A model generated the notes under the pieces. It was not told the origin of the DNA. It saw only the letters and a list, made by a program, of their open reading frames with translations, and searched no databases. From the NCBI GenBank assembly GCA_037176725.1, contig JAZBRS010000026.1, positions 151,229,501 to 151,293,500 of the forward strand: a stretch of DNA of 64,000 bases, written 5' to 3'. The first letter of the stretch is position 1, and every line of letters begins with the position of its first letter. This document shows, piece after piece, positions 22,862-34,200 of this stretch. The stretch comes from Posidonia oceanica (taxonomy: Eukaryota; Streptophyta; Magnoliopsida; Alismatales; Posidoniaceae). The translations under genes and the position numbers were made by a program.

Positions 22862-23036
22862 TGCGCCTACGCCTCGGCCCTTTTTGTTGACTGCACCATC
22901 AAAGTAGAGCTACCGTTCCTCTGCTTCTTCAGGATTTTTCTGCTCAGAGCCCTCCATTGCAAAGAGAATGTCTTCATCAGGGAACTGCGTCTGGAGGGGT
23001 TGGTATTCAGGCAGAGGGAGGTCAGCAAGATGGTCG
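22862..23036 (-). pseudogene. Broken junction between RNase H and second RNase H
   Basis: After the 1-nt deletion near 23036 the correct frame reads GDHLADLPLPEYQ, FPDEDILF and EEAEER. It then meets TAG at 22910-22912, just before LYFDGAVNKKGRG. Element 1 has a Gln codon at this place, so CAG to TAG is likely. Confidence 0.8.
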
Positions 23037-26000
23037 CCATTGCTTGACCCTTCATGGATTTCTGTGTGACGAAGGTGATGTCGTACTGAGACAATAACAC
23101 CTGCCACTTGGCACACCTGCCCACCATGGCCGGCTTCTGGAAGAGGAATTTGATAGGATCATGCCGGCATAAGAGCTGCACTGGGTATGCCATCATGTAG
23201 TGTCTCAGCTTCTGTGTAGCCCAGACAAGTGACAAGCAAGTCTTCTCTAGTGTTGTGTACCTGGCTTCGCATTCATTAAATTTCTTGCTCAGGTAGTAGA
23301 TGGCGCGCTCCTTCCTACCAGATTCGTCATGTTGGCCCAGGACGGCGCCCATGGAATGCTGCGTGGTAGAAAGGTAGAGAAGTAAAGGTCTCCCCGGCGT
23401 AGGCGAGACCAGGACAGGAGGCTTGATCAACAGCTGCTTGATCTTGGCAAATGCAGCCTGACACTCCTCGCTCCAGTGAATCTGCGCATTCTTCCTCAAG
23501 AGCTTGAAAATAGGTTCGCAGATGGGCGTAAGCTGTGCAATGAAGCGACTGATATATTGTAAATGCCCAAGCAGACTTCTGACTTCTTTTTCAGTTCTAG
23601 GGGGTGGCATGTCCATGATGGCTTGTGCTTTCAACGGGTCCACCTCAATCCCCCTTTGGCTAACAATGTAGCCGAGCAATTTGCCAGAAGACACCCCGAA
23701 TACGCACTTCTTGGGATTCAGGCGCAGCTTGTACTTCCGTAGACGGTCAAAGAGCTTTCTGAGACAGGCAAGATGATCCTCGGGCTCTTTGGTTTTGGCG
23801 ATCATATCGTCTACATAGACCTCCACTTCTTGGTGCATGAGGTCGTGGAATAGCGCAGTCATGGCCCTCTGATAGGTTGCACCAGCATTTTTTAGGCCGA
23901 ACGGCATGACTTGGTAGCAGAAGACTCCCCAAGGGGTGATGAATGAAGTCTTTTCCATGTCCTCTTCTGCCATTTTGATCTGATTGTATCCAGAAAAGCC
24001 GTCCATAAAGGAGAGCATTTTGTGACCCGCTGTATTGTCGACTAGGACGTCAATGTGGGGCAATGGAAAGTCGTCCTTGGGACTCGCCTTGTTAAGGTCC
24101 CTATAGTCGATACAGATCCGGATTCGACCATCTTTCTTGGGCACAGGTACAATGTTTGCCAGCCACTCAGGATAAAGAACGACCTTCAGAAAGTTGACTC
24201 CAAGCTGCTTCATTATCTCTTCTTTGATCATGAGCAGCCACTGCGGTCGCCATCTTCTCAATTTCTGCTTTACTGGCTTGGCATCCGGATTTAAGGGCAG
24301 ATTGTGCACCACTATCTCTATGTCAAGGCCGACCATATCTTCATAACTCCAGGCGAAGACATCCGCATATTCTTTCAGGAATGCGATGAATTCTGCTTGA
24401 GCCTGGGTGGACAGCTGGGCACTGATGCAAACTTCTCTGACTTCCTCAGCTGTGCCGATGTTGACAACCTCCGTTTCTTCTTCGACATGGAGGTTGGGGC
24501 CTTCTGGGTCGTCGTCATAGGGCCGGAACTCGGGCAAAGGTTCGTCAGTCTCATCTATGCCCGTATCATCCTCTTCTCCATAAGCAACAAGTTCTGAGAG
24601 GATCTCTTTCTCGAAAGAAGGACTTGCAATGCTGAAAGAGTGTATGTGTTCTGCTGCTTGGCCCTGGTGACGCTTCAGGATGGTCACGCTTACTCGAGTA
24701 TTCTTGTAGCCTCGGTGCGCGACCTCCGTCCCAGCAACTCCTTCTGCTGTTTGCTCTGGCCTGACTGGCTCTGCTGAGTGCTCTGCTGATTCCGCTGAGG
24801 GCTCAACTGACTCTGCTGCTGATGTTGCTGACTGCTCTGCTGCTGAGGCTGCTGACTGCTCTGCTGCTGAGGCATTCTGCTCTGTTACTGTTGCATTTAC
24901 TGCTGATGCTCTCCCCTCTGGGTCTTCTAGTGTGCTTGTGGAGGATACGCCAGACTGGCGGCTGATCTGGTTACTGCCGCTCGGTATATTGTTCAGGTGA
25001 GGCATGGGTTGCACAAACCAACTAGACCCGCCTTCTGGTTGAAGAGTGATGAGCTCATCTGGTCTAGGGGAGTCCGGCACTGCTGAGTCTTCTAGGACCA
25101 TGATAGAAGCATGGTCCTCTTGCAGAGGAGGATCCGTAACTACGGCTTTTCCTTTCCTTTCTGCAGCTTGATGGTCTGCCAGGTCTTCTGCTATTGACTG
25201 GAGTTGTTCTTGATAAAGCAACTCTAAGTCGGACATCCAAGAATCGACCTGGGCTTCTATCGCCACTCCTTCTTCTTCGTCTGAGGGGGAGTCGACGTAG
25301 TAGGCGCCGGGGGCCTGCGGCACTGGCCCGGCTGCAAGATGGATCGCCGCCCTTGGGGTCTGCATGATCTGGTTCACGGGCGCGTCCGCTGATGGCAGTT
25401 CAGAAGTAGATGGCCCAAATAGACAAGCTAGCGGTGCTACCGATGGATAAGCTTCCAGGGTCACTGCTGGAGAATAAGCAGGGGTGCTCCTCAGAGGGCT
25501 CAAGGGCCCGGAGAGTGTAGTGCTCAGTTGGCCTTTTGTATCAGGCCGTAACTGAGAGAGTGCAGCCTCTGACGCCATGGGGTCTTGCCATGAGAGCTGC
25601 TGCTGGTTGTCAGGAGAATGCGAAGCGGACTGCGCCAGCTGCATTCCTGAAGATGATGCTGAGGGAGCGGGCTGAGCCGCGCTGCTGACTGAGCTGATAG
25701 ATGGTCCCTCCAGAGATGGGGACAGTGACACTGATGTGGTTGTGACCGCTGGTAGCATGCTTGGTTCTGCCAAGAGGAGTGTCTCTGACTCCTGCACTGC
25801 TGCTGACTGTTCTTGAGAAGCTGGTGTGGCTGGAAAAGGATGAGAACTTGCTTTTGCCACAGGGCCTGCTGAACTGCCTGCTGTTTCTGCCAGAGGGAGA
25901 GCTGAATAAACTGACTGTGGGGCCTCTGCTCTGACCACTGTTTCTGCTGAACTGATTGGGACTGCCTCTGTTGCATCAGACTGCTCCTCATCCGAGTAGT

Positions 26001-26574
26001 AGTCCTCAACACACACCCAATCCTCTGTCGGTGCTGCGGCTTGGTAGTCAGTTGATCCCAGAATTCCTGCACTGGTAAAGTTAGTGAGGTCTCTGGGAAT
26101 GGCTGGTGCACGATCCTTGAGCTGGAAGCAGTGATCTTCGTCGAGCCTTGGTTCGTAGCCGAGACCTTCAGACTTCCTTCGCTCCACTGCTATGATCGGC
26201 TCCGCGATCCCTTGGCCGTGACGCCCGAGTGGCGTACCCTTTGTGTAACCCCATCTGTGACATACATTCTCGACCATTCGAAAGGGGTTACTGTGAACGG
26301 CCAAAGAGTTGACACGTTCAAGATCAGGAATGAAGTTAACTGGCTCGCACCGGTTAACGCGATAGAGGGCTTCAGAAGTCTCAGGGTCAAATGGGATAGA
26401 TTGCGAAGACACGGGAGAGACTGCTTCGATCCGCTCCTTCTCAAAGTTCTCCGCCATGACGACAATGACATCATCACCACGACGGTACTTTATCATTCGA
26501 TGGAGGGTCGAAGGAAGGACCTGATGCTTGTGGAGCCAAGGGCGCCCAAGCAGAAGATTGAAGTTAGGCTTCAA
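22867..26574 (-). CDS. Element 2 pro end, G-patch-like motif, linker, RT and gypsy RNase H (1235 aa open frame)
   Basis: The frame opens within protease (LLLGRPWLHKHQ at about 7-18). It continues through a glycine-rich motif, RWGYTKGTPLGRHGQGI ... GLGYEP (about 107-142), like the G-patch known in Tat proteins. A Ser/Ala/Pro/Glu-rich linker spans about 190-660. RT runs from about 755 to 990 with YPEWLANIVPVPKKDG, CIDYRDLNKA, FMDGFSGYNQI and YVDD at 920-923. The RNase H (about 1060-1178) has LYLSTTQHSMGAVL where a catalytic Asp is expected, so it is probably inactive, as reported for clades that gained a second RNase H. The last 55 residues are out of frame: a 1-nt deletion near 23036 in GCAATGG-GACC shifts it. 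The start Met is only the first in this frame, since translation should enter from gag-pro. Confidence 0.92.
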   Translation of the reverse strand: MKPNFNLLLGRPWLHKHQVLPSTLHRMIKYRRGDDVIVVMAENFEKERIEAVSPVSSQSIPFDPETSEALYRVNRCEPVNFIPDLERVNSLAVHSNPFRMVENVCHRWGYTKGTPLGRHGQGIAEPIIAVERRKSEGLGYEPRLDEDHCFQLKDRAPAIPRDLTNFTSAGILGSTDYQAAAPTEDWVCVEDYYSDEEQSDATEAVPISSAETVVRAEAPQSVYSALPLAETAGSSAGPVAKASSHPFPATPASQEQSAAVQESETLLLAEPSMLPAVTTTSVSLSPSLEGPSISSVSSAAQPAPSASSSGMQLAQSASHSPDNQQQLSWQDPMASEAALSQLRPDTKGQLSTTLSGPLSPLRSTPAYSPAVTLEAYPSVAPLACLFGPSTSELPSADAPVNQIMQTPRAAIHLAAGPVPQAPGAYYVDSPSDEEEGVAIEAQVDSWMSDLELLYQEQLQSIAEDLADHQAAERKGKAVVTDPPLQEDHASIMVLEDSAVPDSPRPDELITLQPEGGSSWFVQPMPHLNNIPSGSNQISRQSGVSSTSTLEDPEGRASAVNATVTEQNASAAEQSAASAAEQSATSAAESVEPSAESAEHSAEPVRPEQTAEGVAGTEVAHRGYKNTRVSVTILKRHQGQAAEHIHSFSIASPSFEKEILSELVAYGEEDDTGIDETDEPLPEFRPYDDDPEGPNLHVEEETEVVNIGTAEEVREVCISAQLSTQAQAEFIAFLKEYADVFAWSYEDMVGLDIEIVVHNLPLNPDAKPVKQKLRRWRPQWLLMIKEEIMKQLGVNFLKVVLYPEWLANIVPVPKKDGRIRICIDYRDLNKASPKDDFPLPHIDVLVDNTAGHKMLSFMDGFSGYNQIKMAEEDMEKTSFITPWGVFCYQVMPFGLKNAGATYQRAMTALFHDLMHQEVEVYVDDMIAKTKEPEDHLACLRKLFDRLRKYKLRLNPKKCVFGVSSGKLLGYIVSQRGIEVDPLKAQAIMDMPPPRTEKEVRSLLGHLQYISRFIAQLTPICEPIFKLLRKNAQIHWSEECQAAFAKIKQLLIKPPVLVSPTPGRPLLLYLSTTQHSMGAVLGQHDESGRKERAIYYLSKKFNECEARYTTLEKTCLSLVWATQKLRHYMMAYPVQLLCRHDPIKFLFQKPAMVGRCAKWQVLLSQYDITFVTQKSMKGQAMATILLTSLCLNTNPSRRSSLMKTFSLQWRALSRKILKKQRNGSSTLMVQSTKRAEA

Positions 26575-26591
26575 GTCGACGACATAGAATT

Positions 26592-29500
26592 CTACGTCGA
26601 AGATGACCGGACCGATAGCCAGAGGATAATCAGAATCCCTAGAGCGTCATGGTGGGTGTTGTCAAAAGCAGTCATTCCCTTCACGGCTGGCGTGATATCC
26701 TCGGCTTTGAATCCGAGCTTGGTTGCTGTACGCAAGGGGCAGACGTTAAGGCCTGACCCGTTATCAACCAGTGTTAGGGGAATGCAGAAGTTTTTGAACT
26801 GCACCGTGACGAATAGGGGCTGGTTGTGATTAATCCCCGCCGGAGGCAGTTCATCACTCGTGAAAGAGATGACCTGGGGCTCCGCGATTAACCCAACCAT
26901 GCTCTCCAAGGCAGAAGGCTCAATGGACTGGGACACACGAGCAGCCTGGAACACACGAAGAAAAGCCTCGCGATGTTCGGCAGAAGTGTGGATCAAATCC
27001 CAGATGGAGATGTCAGCTTTAACCTTCTTAAGCTGGGAGGTTAGGTCTGCTCTAGGTTGGTCTCTCCTAGCAGCTGGAGGGGTGATTCTAGCAGGTTCTA
27101 CGGGGGTAGTGGTAGGAAGCTGGGTTACCATAGGCCGGCTAGGGGCTTGGCTAACTACAAGCTGATCTGGGGCTGGATTTGCTAAGGGTTGGCCTGAGGG
27201 TGGGGGTATAACAGGTCTAGGATGAGTTGGCCTAGTTGCCGGTGCTGGGGGCCTGTAAATCCTCCCCGATCGCGTTACTTCCGCGCACATTTCTGTGGCG
27301 TAGCTGTAAGGGACGCGATGGGTGTCCAAGGTCAAGTTAATGACGACTGGAGCATGTGCTGCGAGCACAGGAGGGGTTACAGGGGGACCTACAGGATACT
27401 GAGGTCTGTTTAAGGGATATGGTTGTTGGGGATGGAAGGCTGGGGCAGGTTGAGGTCTGCTTAGAAGGTGTATGGGAGAACTAGGCTGGGCTCTGGCTAA
27501 AAGGTGTACGGGAGATTGAGCCTGAGGGAGCACGGTGGGAGACGCGCGAGGGCGCTCCGGCCTGGCACGCGGTCGGATCAAATGGATTCCCGACTCGGAG
27601 CCGGCAACTGCCGCCAAATAGAGACTGACTGGGAAAGGCTCAGAGAGGTCAGAGATAAGATCAGAAGGGTCCACTACAGAGGTAGCGGGCCCAGAGGGAA
27701 AGACAGAGTAGACGCCTGAGGTTCCCGCCCTTCCCGGATGAGAGTGCTCCGGTAAAGGTTGGCGGACGATGCCAGAATGCGGGGGAACAGCTGGAGATGC
27801 AGATGCATGGGTGCGTGCTTGAGTGGAAGCCTCGTGCGTGTCGATCACAATCGTTCCCGATTCGATTAGGTCCTGAATTGCGTTCCGCAGGGAGAAGCAA
27901 TTGTCCGTCGAATGCCCGACGCTTCGATGGAAATTGCAGAAGAGGTCCGGCCTAAACCAATGCGGCAGAGGGCTTGGCGGCGGACGAACCTCCGGGAACT
28001 TCAGGAGCGATGCCACCTTTGGCAAGATGACCGTGAGTGGTTCCACCAGTGGGGTGAAATTCCGCCTCTCAGCGGGTGGTCTTCTTTGCCTTGGGTACGG
28101 GCCTTGCTGAACCGGTGCGGCAGGATAGACCGGTCTAGCGGTGGTTGTGATGTGCGGTGTGTGCGGGATCCTAGGTGCAGGAGCGTACACCATCTGAGCT
28201 GGGGCAGGCCGTGACGGCAAGCGAACAGGCACAGCAGGAGAATCGACGAATGCAACAGCGGGTTTCGGCGAGTCCTTCCTCTTCGGGCGGTTGTTGTTGC
28301 TGCCGCTGTTGTTGTTGTTGGAGGTGCTGCTGTTGGCACTGTTGCTGCTTATCACTGCCTGCTTAGCGAACGCAGAGAGAGCTGGGAAGTTGCCACTCCG
28401 CAAAGAACTCTCCACGCGCGCTCCAGCTCTGATGAGTGCCGCAAAAGTAGTGACTGGTTGAATGCTAAGCAAAGCTCCGAGAGACGGCTGCGCCCCTTTG
28501 ATAACGATCTCGATAGATTCCTCGTCAGAGGGTCTATCCCAAACCTGAGAGGCAAGGGCGCGCCAGCGGCCGACGTACTCCCCGAACGGCTCGCCAGAGT
28601 TCTGCTTGATGGCGATCAAGTCCGCCCTCTTTGGGACAAGATCGAGGTTGAAGGAGTATTGTTCCAGGAACGCCTGACTGAGGTCGTTCCAAGTCTTGAT
28701 GGCTGACATATCGAGTGATGTGAACCACTTGAGCGCCGGCCCGGTCAAACTCTTCTGGAACAAGCGGATCAGCAACCTCTCGTCAGCCTGAAGCTGAGCG
28801 AGATCACCGCAATACGCCTTCAAGTGTGCTACAGGGCAGCCCCTACCATTATACTTCTCGAAGTCCGGGATTTTGAACTTCGGAGGGAGCACCGCCTCTG
28901 GAAAGCAACAGAGGTCCCGGAACTGGTAGGTCTGGTGCTCAGTACCCTGCACTAGTCGTAGTGCTTTCTCCAAGACGTCCATCCGGTTATTGATGGGGTC
29001 TGGGATTGCTGCTGTAGGAGAGGGATCAGCAGGGGTAGCGAGCACATACGCCGAATGGGTCGCACCTAAGTGCTCCTCCGGATCTACCATAGCGTCGCCT
29101 AGTGGAGCAACGGGATGGCCGGCGTATCCGTGCTGGGGGATAGTGTATGCAGGAGTGTATGCAGGATGCTGGACTTGAGGGAGAGGAGAAGAATAAATGC
29201 CATGGTGTGCTGGGACAGGGGTAGGATGGCGGAGCACCAGTTGCTGTGCAGGCGGGGTGCCAGACAGCGAGCCAGTGAGGTACTGGGCTCCAGCCGATCC
29301 GAAGGGTTGACCACCAGAAGGAAGTGGAGCATGCTGTGCCAAGTGTTGTGCAGGAGGAGGCGGTAAACGAGCCCCCATCGTCGGAACTGTGAGCAGTTGC
29401 GACGATGGTCGAGGCGGAGGTGCAGAGGTCGATGCAAGGAATGCAGGAACTGGCCTCGGAGGAACCTCAGGGACGACAGAGACAGAAGAAGGACGAACTG

Positions 29501-29951
29501 ATAGAGCCATGCCCTGCAGTCTCTGGGCGAGCTCCATCAGATGCTGGTACTGCGCCTCGGGCGTCTCGCCAGTGGGGACGCTGAAGTGCAGTGCCGGCGG
29601 AGGCTGAGAAACAAGTGGCACGGACACAGACTGTCCAGGAGGGAAGGATTCTACAGAGAAGGTCGCAGCAGCGGTGGAAGGGATGTCGAAAGCGACGTAT
29701 CCCTGGGACGGAGGGGGCAGTGGCGTCTCCGGAGCGCGAGTAACGGCCGTCAAGATAGATTCGGCGACCGGATCCGGAGGAAGGGAGGCTTGCCACTGTC
29801 CCGGGGTGTACTGAGAACCTAGAGACGTCAGAGGAGGAAACCCTGGCGTCGGAGGGGGAACAAGAGGGACAGAGGGAGCAACCAGAGGGGCCGGAACGGA
29901 AACACCCTCCGTGACGGGAGTAAAAGAAGGCTCACTAACGTACTGGGCCAT
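26592..29951 (-). CDS. Gag with N-terminal part of protease, element 2
   Basis: Gag forms the virus-like particle. The Met at 29951 is the first ATG; the frame is open from 30110 but without ATG. From that Met, a Pro/Ser/Ala-rich region covers roughly 1-340. A retrotransposon gag core follows at about 350-500 (FEKYNGRGCPVAHL, LIRLFQKSLTGPALKWF, FGEYVGRWRALASQVWD). A CX2HX4HX4C knuckle is at Cys672, His675, His680, Cys685, where the second Cys of the usual CCHC is His; CNFHRSVGHSTDNC-like knuckles are common in the Tat clade. A second Pro-rich linker precedes protease, with the active-site motif LVDNGSGLNV around residue 1061. The frame is lost soon after (about 26622-26630), apparently by a 1-nt deletion, before the LLLGRPW segment that opens the next ORF. 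The break is inside one domain, so I favour mutation over programmed shifting. Confidence 0.88.
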   Translation of the reverse strand: MAQYVSEPSFTPVTEGVSVPAPLVAPSVPLVPPPTPGFPPLTSLGSQYTPGQWQASLPPDPVAESILTAVTRAPETPLPPPSQGYVAFDIPSTAAATFSVESFPPGQSVSVPLVSQPPPALHFSVPTGETPEAQYQHLMELAQRLQGMALSVRPSSVSVVPEVPPRPVPAFLASTSAPPPRPSSQLLTVPTMGARLPPPPAQHLAQHAPLPSGGQPFGSAGAQYLTGSLSGTPPAQQLVLRHPTPVPAHHGIYSSPLPQVQHPAYTPAYTIPQHGYAGHPVAPLGDAMVDPEEHLGATHSAYVLATPADPSPTAAIPDPINNRMDVLEKALRLVQGTEHQTYQFRDLCCFPEAVLPPKFKIPDFEKYNGRGCPVAHLKAYCGDLAQLQADERLLIRLFQKSLTGPALKWFTSLDMSAIKTWNDLSQAFLEQYSFNLDLVPKRADLIAIKQNSGEPFGEYVGRWRALASQVWDRPSDEESIEIVIKGAQPSLGALLSIQPVTTFAALIRAGARVESSLRSGNFPALSAFAKQAVISSNSANSSTSNNNNSGSNNNRPKRKDSPKPAVAFVDSPAVPVRLPSRPAPAQMVYAPAPRIPHTPHITTTARPVYPAAPVQQGPYPRQRRPPAERRNFTPLVEPLTVILPKVASLLKFPEVRPPPSPLPHWFRPDLFCNFHRSVGHSTDNCFSLRNAIQDLIESGTIVIDTHEASTQARTHASASPAVPPHSGIVRQPLPEHSHPGRAGTSGVYSVFPSGPATSVVDPSDLISDLSEPFPVSLYLAAVAGSESGIHLIRPRARPERPRASPTVLPQAQSPVHLLARAQPSSPIHLLSRPQPAPAFHPQQPYPLNRPQYPVGPPVTPPVLAAHAPVVINLTLDTHRVPYSYATEMCAEVTRSGRIYRPPAPATRPTHPRPVIPPPSGQPLANPAPDQLVVSQAPSRPMVTQLPTTTPVEPARITPPAARRDQPRADLTSQLKKVKADISIWDLIHTSAEHREAFLRVFQAARVSQSIEPSALESMVGLIAEPQVISFTSDELPPAGINHNQPLFVTVQFKNFCIPLTLVDNGSGLNVCPLRTATKLGFKAEDITPAVKGMTAFDNTHHDALGILIILWLSVRSSST

Positions 29952-31262
29952 TGCTGACCTAGAGCGTGTGAGAACTGGGCTGCGACGGGTATTCAAGCGA
30001 TGCTTCCTAAGAAGAGCTATCGTCGCAAGTGCGGATAGCTCGGAAGGGGAATGGTCGCGAACTAAGTCACAAAAGGGGGTCAACGAGGGTCGGTACTCAA
30101 GCTCTGGCAAAGGGAACTTGCTTACCGATCACGCTGACACAACAGAAGGAAATTAGGGTTAGAAACTAGAGGATGAATGCAAATGAGTTAGTTAAGTGGC
30201 GTGAATGATATGCATGCTTTCTAGTATGCCCCCCTCACCTAACTAGTGTGTCCTAGTAAGGTTGTCTACTCCGGGTATCCCTGGATGTACGGGTCACCGA
30301 CTCAGGTCAGAAAAAGTAGGTCCCCTGTCTAACTCCCGGCCCAAAGCTCAGGTAATGACAGGGTGGTGCGTTAGTGGCCTCTACCCCGCCAAAGCGTGGG
30401 TGGTACCCTCTACTAACACCGACACGACCCCCGGACAAGGAGGGGACGGACCGACCAACTTATGCCACGCCCAAAGCAGTGGAACAAGAGGCCGGAATCG
30501 TCCTTCGCAGACTAGTAGGTGGACTCAGAGGAGAAGAATGCATGCCCTATATGATGCTTATGCAAATGATTAGAGTTTTTTATCTTGCACATTTTATTAA
30601 CCAAAAAGGGAGTGAAGGATTGTTTGCAGTCTCTAGTTGCCCCTAGAAGTTCTTTTTACTTGCATTTTTTAGTTAACCATGGGGGAAGCAGACAAGTCTC
30701 TACTATCCTAAGCATGGCAAGTGAGAAAGGGAAGAAAATCAGTCAAAATGGCAAGCAACCATCATACAACACAACAAAAGGCATGTTCATGGCATGTGCG
30801 AGTGTTTGTGAATATGATGGTGAAAAAGAAGCATTCATCAAGTCAAAAGGCACGTACGCATAGTATGTGCGTGTGTAGTGGCATAGCAAGAGTGTAAAAG
30901 AAGCATCCAACATCCAAAAAGCATGTATTTTAGCCAAACAAAGTATGTAGACATGCAATGTGCAAGAATTAAAGCAATAATAAGCAAGTAAGGCAAAACA
31001 AGGTAAAAGTAAGCAGACTGTAAAAGAAATAAGAGTATAAGCAAGACAATAAGTAAATAAACAAGCAAACAAGCGAGGCCAGGTAAAAGAAAGCGCAAAC
31101 CGAGGCGAAAGAGGTGCAAAACCCAAGCAAAGTAGCCACGAAGCGACTTGCTAGGGGTTTGCACAGAAGGGCGAGCAAAACAAGCAAGAAAGGCACACAA
31201 GGTAGACAAAATTACAAAACAAGCGAGCGAAAAGCCGAGAACGAAAGCCGGAGTCTAGTCTA
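29952..31262 (-). other. Element 2 leader (5' untranslated region)
   Basis: About 1.3 kb lies between the PBS and the gag ATG. No second gene is seen. On the minus strand a splice-acceptor-like TTTCCTTCTGTTGTGTCAG ends at 30134, followed after about 8 nt by a donor-like GGTAAGC (30120-30126). Confidence 0.55.
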
Positions 31263-31281
31263 ATCCCCAGCAGAGTCGCCA
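31263..31281 (-). promoter_or_regulatory. Primer binding site of element 2, probable tRNA-Arg
   Basis: On the minus strand, one base after the 5' LTR terminus CTACA, the sequence is TGGCGACTCTGCTGGGGAT. The initial TGG matches a tRNA CCA end. The rest fits a tRNA whose acceptor ends GAGTCG, which I take to be tRNA-Arg, the primer reported for Ogre elements. The isoacceptor was not checked. Confidence 0.82.
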
Positions 31282-31282
31282 C

Positions 31283-34200
31283 TGTAGCGATCCCGATCGG
31301 AACCAGGCTCGCTATTTAGCGGCGATTGAGATCCGAGGAAGAGGCTCAACTCGAAAAACACTTAAAATCGAGGAGAAAAAGGAAAGATAAGACAAATCAG
31401 AGTCGCCACCACGTCTATTAACGGAAGACGAGGAAAACCGGGGTAATGCGTGAATTAACGCGCAAAACCGAGCAATAAATGCAAAGCAAAGCAATGCAAA
31501 GGAAACAAATGCAAACAAATGCAAATGAGATGACTCTAGCCTAGGATAAGGGCGGTACGGTCATTGCGGGCCAAAAGACAGGGTAAGGACTCCTGTTACG
31601 TGCGGGGAAGGTATTAGGCACCCCCGACACGCCCGAAAATCGGTCTTTCTAGGCTTACGCTCGCATACGCAGAAAGATGCAGGATTGAATGCCTATGTGC
31701 CTATGAATGCCTAAATGAATGCTTAAGGAGTGCTCTAAGTGGGAAGAAACGATGCAAGGAAGTAAACGTGCTCTCTAAGTGCTCAGCTGCGCTGTCTGCG
31801 TTCCGAACCAGGCGTAACCTAGCTCGTGAGAACTCCAGGCAGTAAGCATCACAGCCCTACATGCAAATGCAAGCGAGAAAACAAAACAGCGCGAAAACCA
31901 TGCAATGGGATCGACATGCAAGAGAAAATGGCGCGAAACACGCAAAACGAGGCGGGAAGCGAACAACGCACGCAAAACGATGCAAAAGAGCGAAATCGCC
32001 ACGCGAAACGAGCGGAAAACAAAGCAGCGCGCAAAACGAGATAAGAGAGCAAGAAGGTACGCAAAACAGGACGAGAAAAGAGAATGGTACGCAAAACGGG
32101 CGAAAGAATAAAACCGGCACGCAAAACGAACGAGAAGGCAAGACAGTGCGCAAAACGAGACAAGAAAACAGATGGGCACGCAAAACGGAGCGAAAACGAG
32201 GGCGGGCACGCGAAACGGTGCCAAAACAGCGAAGCAAAAACCTCGAAAAAGCCATGCAAATGCGAGGATGCAGAAAGAGATTAAAAGGGGTCGAAGGGGA
32301 GGCAAGACAACGCGTGTATAAGAACAAACGCTGTTAAGGACCACTCAGAGTAGGTGTGAAGACCTACTGAGGGGAGAAGGGGCAAATGGAGGGATTACCA
32401 CCTCTTTGCGACTGTTTCCCACTAAACCGTTCCACGGTGTGTCTCGCATGCTGCCCAAAGCTCGCGATGCGATCGGATCGTGGAAAAAGGGGAAGAAAGT
32501 CACATAAAGTGGCAAATCCAAGGAGAACGCAACACGAAGCACACAGAGAAACGCGAAACGAGGATTTGAATAGACAAGCAGAAAGGGGAAGTCCTATTTT
32601 ACATGCTCAAAGAGACAGAAAGCGAAAACAGGGAAAACTGTGCAAATGCCATGCAAATGAATGCAATGCAGGGGTTCAGGAGGACATACCAGGAAATCCG
32701 GGAACCTGATCTGAAATCTGTCTAGTCTATGCTGAAGAGCGCTTCGCTGCGGTCGCTTGGGCAGCTCACTTGAGAAGATCCAACGGCCGGATTGGAAGAT
32801 ATCGCAGCTCCAAGGCAGAAGGGCCAGAACAGGGGAGAAGAACAGATCTAAGTGTTCAGGAGGTCCTAGGGATGTGCAAAAGGGGCCTCCCAAGTGAAAG
32901 GGAGCTAGAAGTGCTTAGTGTGTGCAAGAAGATGCTAAAATGCAAGACTAAATGAGTGCAGGATGCATGCAAAAGCAAGAAAAGCAAAGAGAAGTAATTT
33001 GAGAAAAACCAGGAGTTCAGAAAGCATTTTGAAAAAGAAGAGGGGCTAAAAGTGCAAATTTCCCAGAGAACAGGGTCCCAGGGAGGATTTTGAAAACAGG
33101 GGAAGGCAAGGGTCTATTTGGCAAAAAACTGGGCTCAGAAAGGTGTTTTGAAAAGAAGGTATGCTTTGAAAGAGATTTTGAAACCAAAAGGGGTCAGAGT
33201 GCAATTTTGAAAAAATCTAGGGTCTAAGATGCAAATTTTCCAGAAAACAAGGTCCTGGGGAGTCTAGGGGTACTAATGGAAGGTCTGTATGAAATTTGGT
33301 AGGCATAGGGGCTAAAATGCAACCTAGGGGCAAAATGGTCTTTTCACATGATTTTTAAAGCATGCAGGGACCTAAGTGTGGTTTTGCAATCATGCAGGGG
33401 TTGAAAATGCAATTTAGTATGGAAAGCATGCTCTGAAAATTAAATGACAGGACCACAGTGCAATTTCTGGAAAATATGGGGTTAAAAATGCAATGCAGTA
33501 AGTTAAAATGCATGCAGCACAGTTACTGTCCATTTAAAATGGACCTAACTGCAAATATGATAAAGTAGAGGGGCAAATATGCAATGCAGTATGCAAAATA
33601 AGGAAATAAACCCTAAGTTACTATAATGCATGGACTAAGATGCAAAAACAGTAAAATATAGGGGTCCAGAATGCAATACTACATGGTAAAATAAATGCAT
33701 TTAAGTTAAATGGTCTACTGCAGGACCAGAATGCAATAATGGAAAATACAGGGGCTAAAACACAAATATTTATAACTGAACAGCACAGTAAACGGACTGG
33801 ATTGCAAATACAGAAAAGCAGAAACATTTAGAGCAATTTAGCATGATTTTAAATCAAAAACATAGCAGATTAAATGAAATAAGGATTGAAACGCAAAAAT
33901 AAGGAAACTTAGGACAGACATGCAATATTTACCCTAAAACTATATAAACTGAAAAATAAGTAAACAGTGTTGATCGTCGACGGCGACGAACACTGTAGCA
34001 CGAAGCTTCCAGAGTTCGTGCCGTCGACAGGGGAGGCTGAGGATGCGCGGGAAGGCGGAGAGCAACGTCGGCGGTTGTCCGGAGCTCCGGGGGTCGACTG
34101 GAACTCGCTCTGCTGGTCGGAATGTCCGGAGGAAAAGCAGCCGGCACCGGAGAAGGAGGACTGTCCGGCGAGCTGAAGACGGAGCAGGAGGTCCGGAAAG

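Noticed and set aside
26600..26640. Programmed frameshift between gag-pro and pol in element 2
   Set aside because: The shift falls inside the protease domain, away from a gag/pro or pro/RT border, and no slippery heptamer with downstream structure is evident. A 1-nt deletion explains it better.
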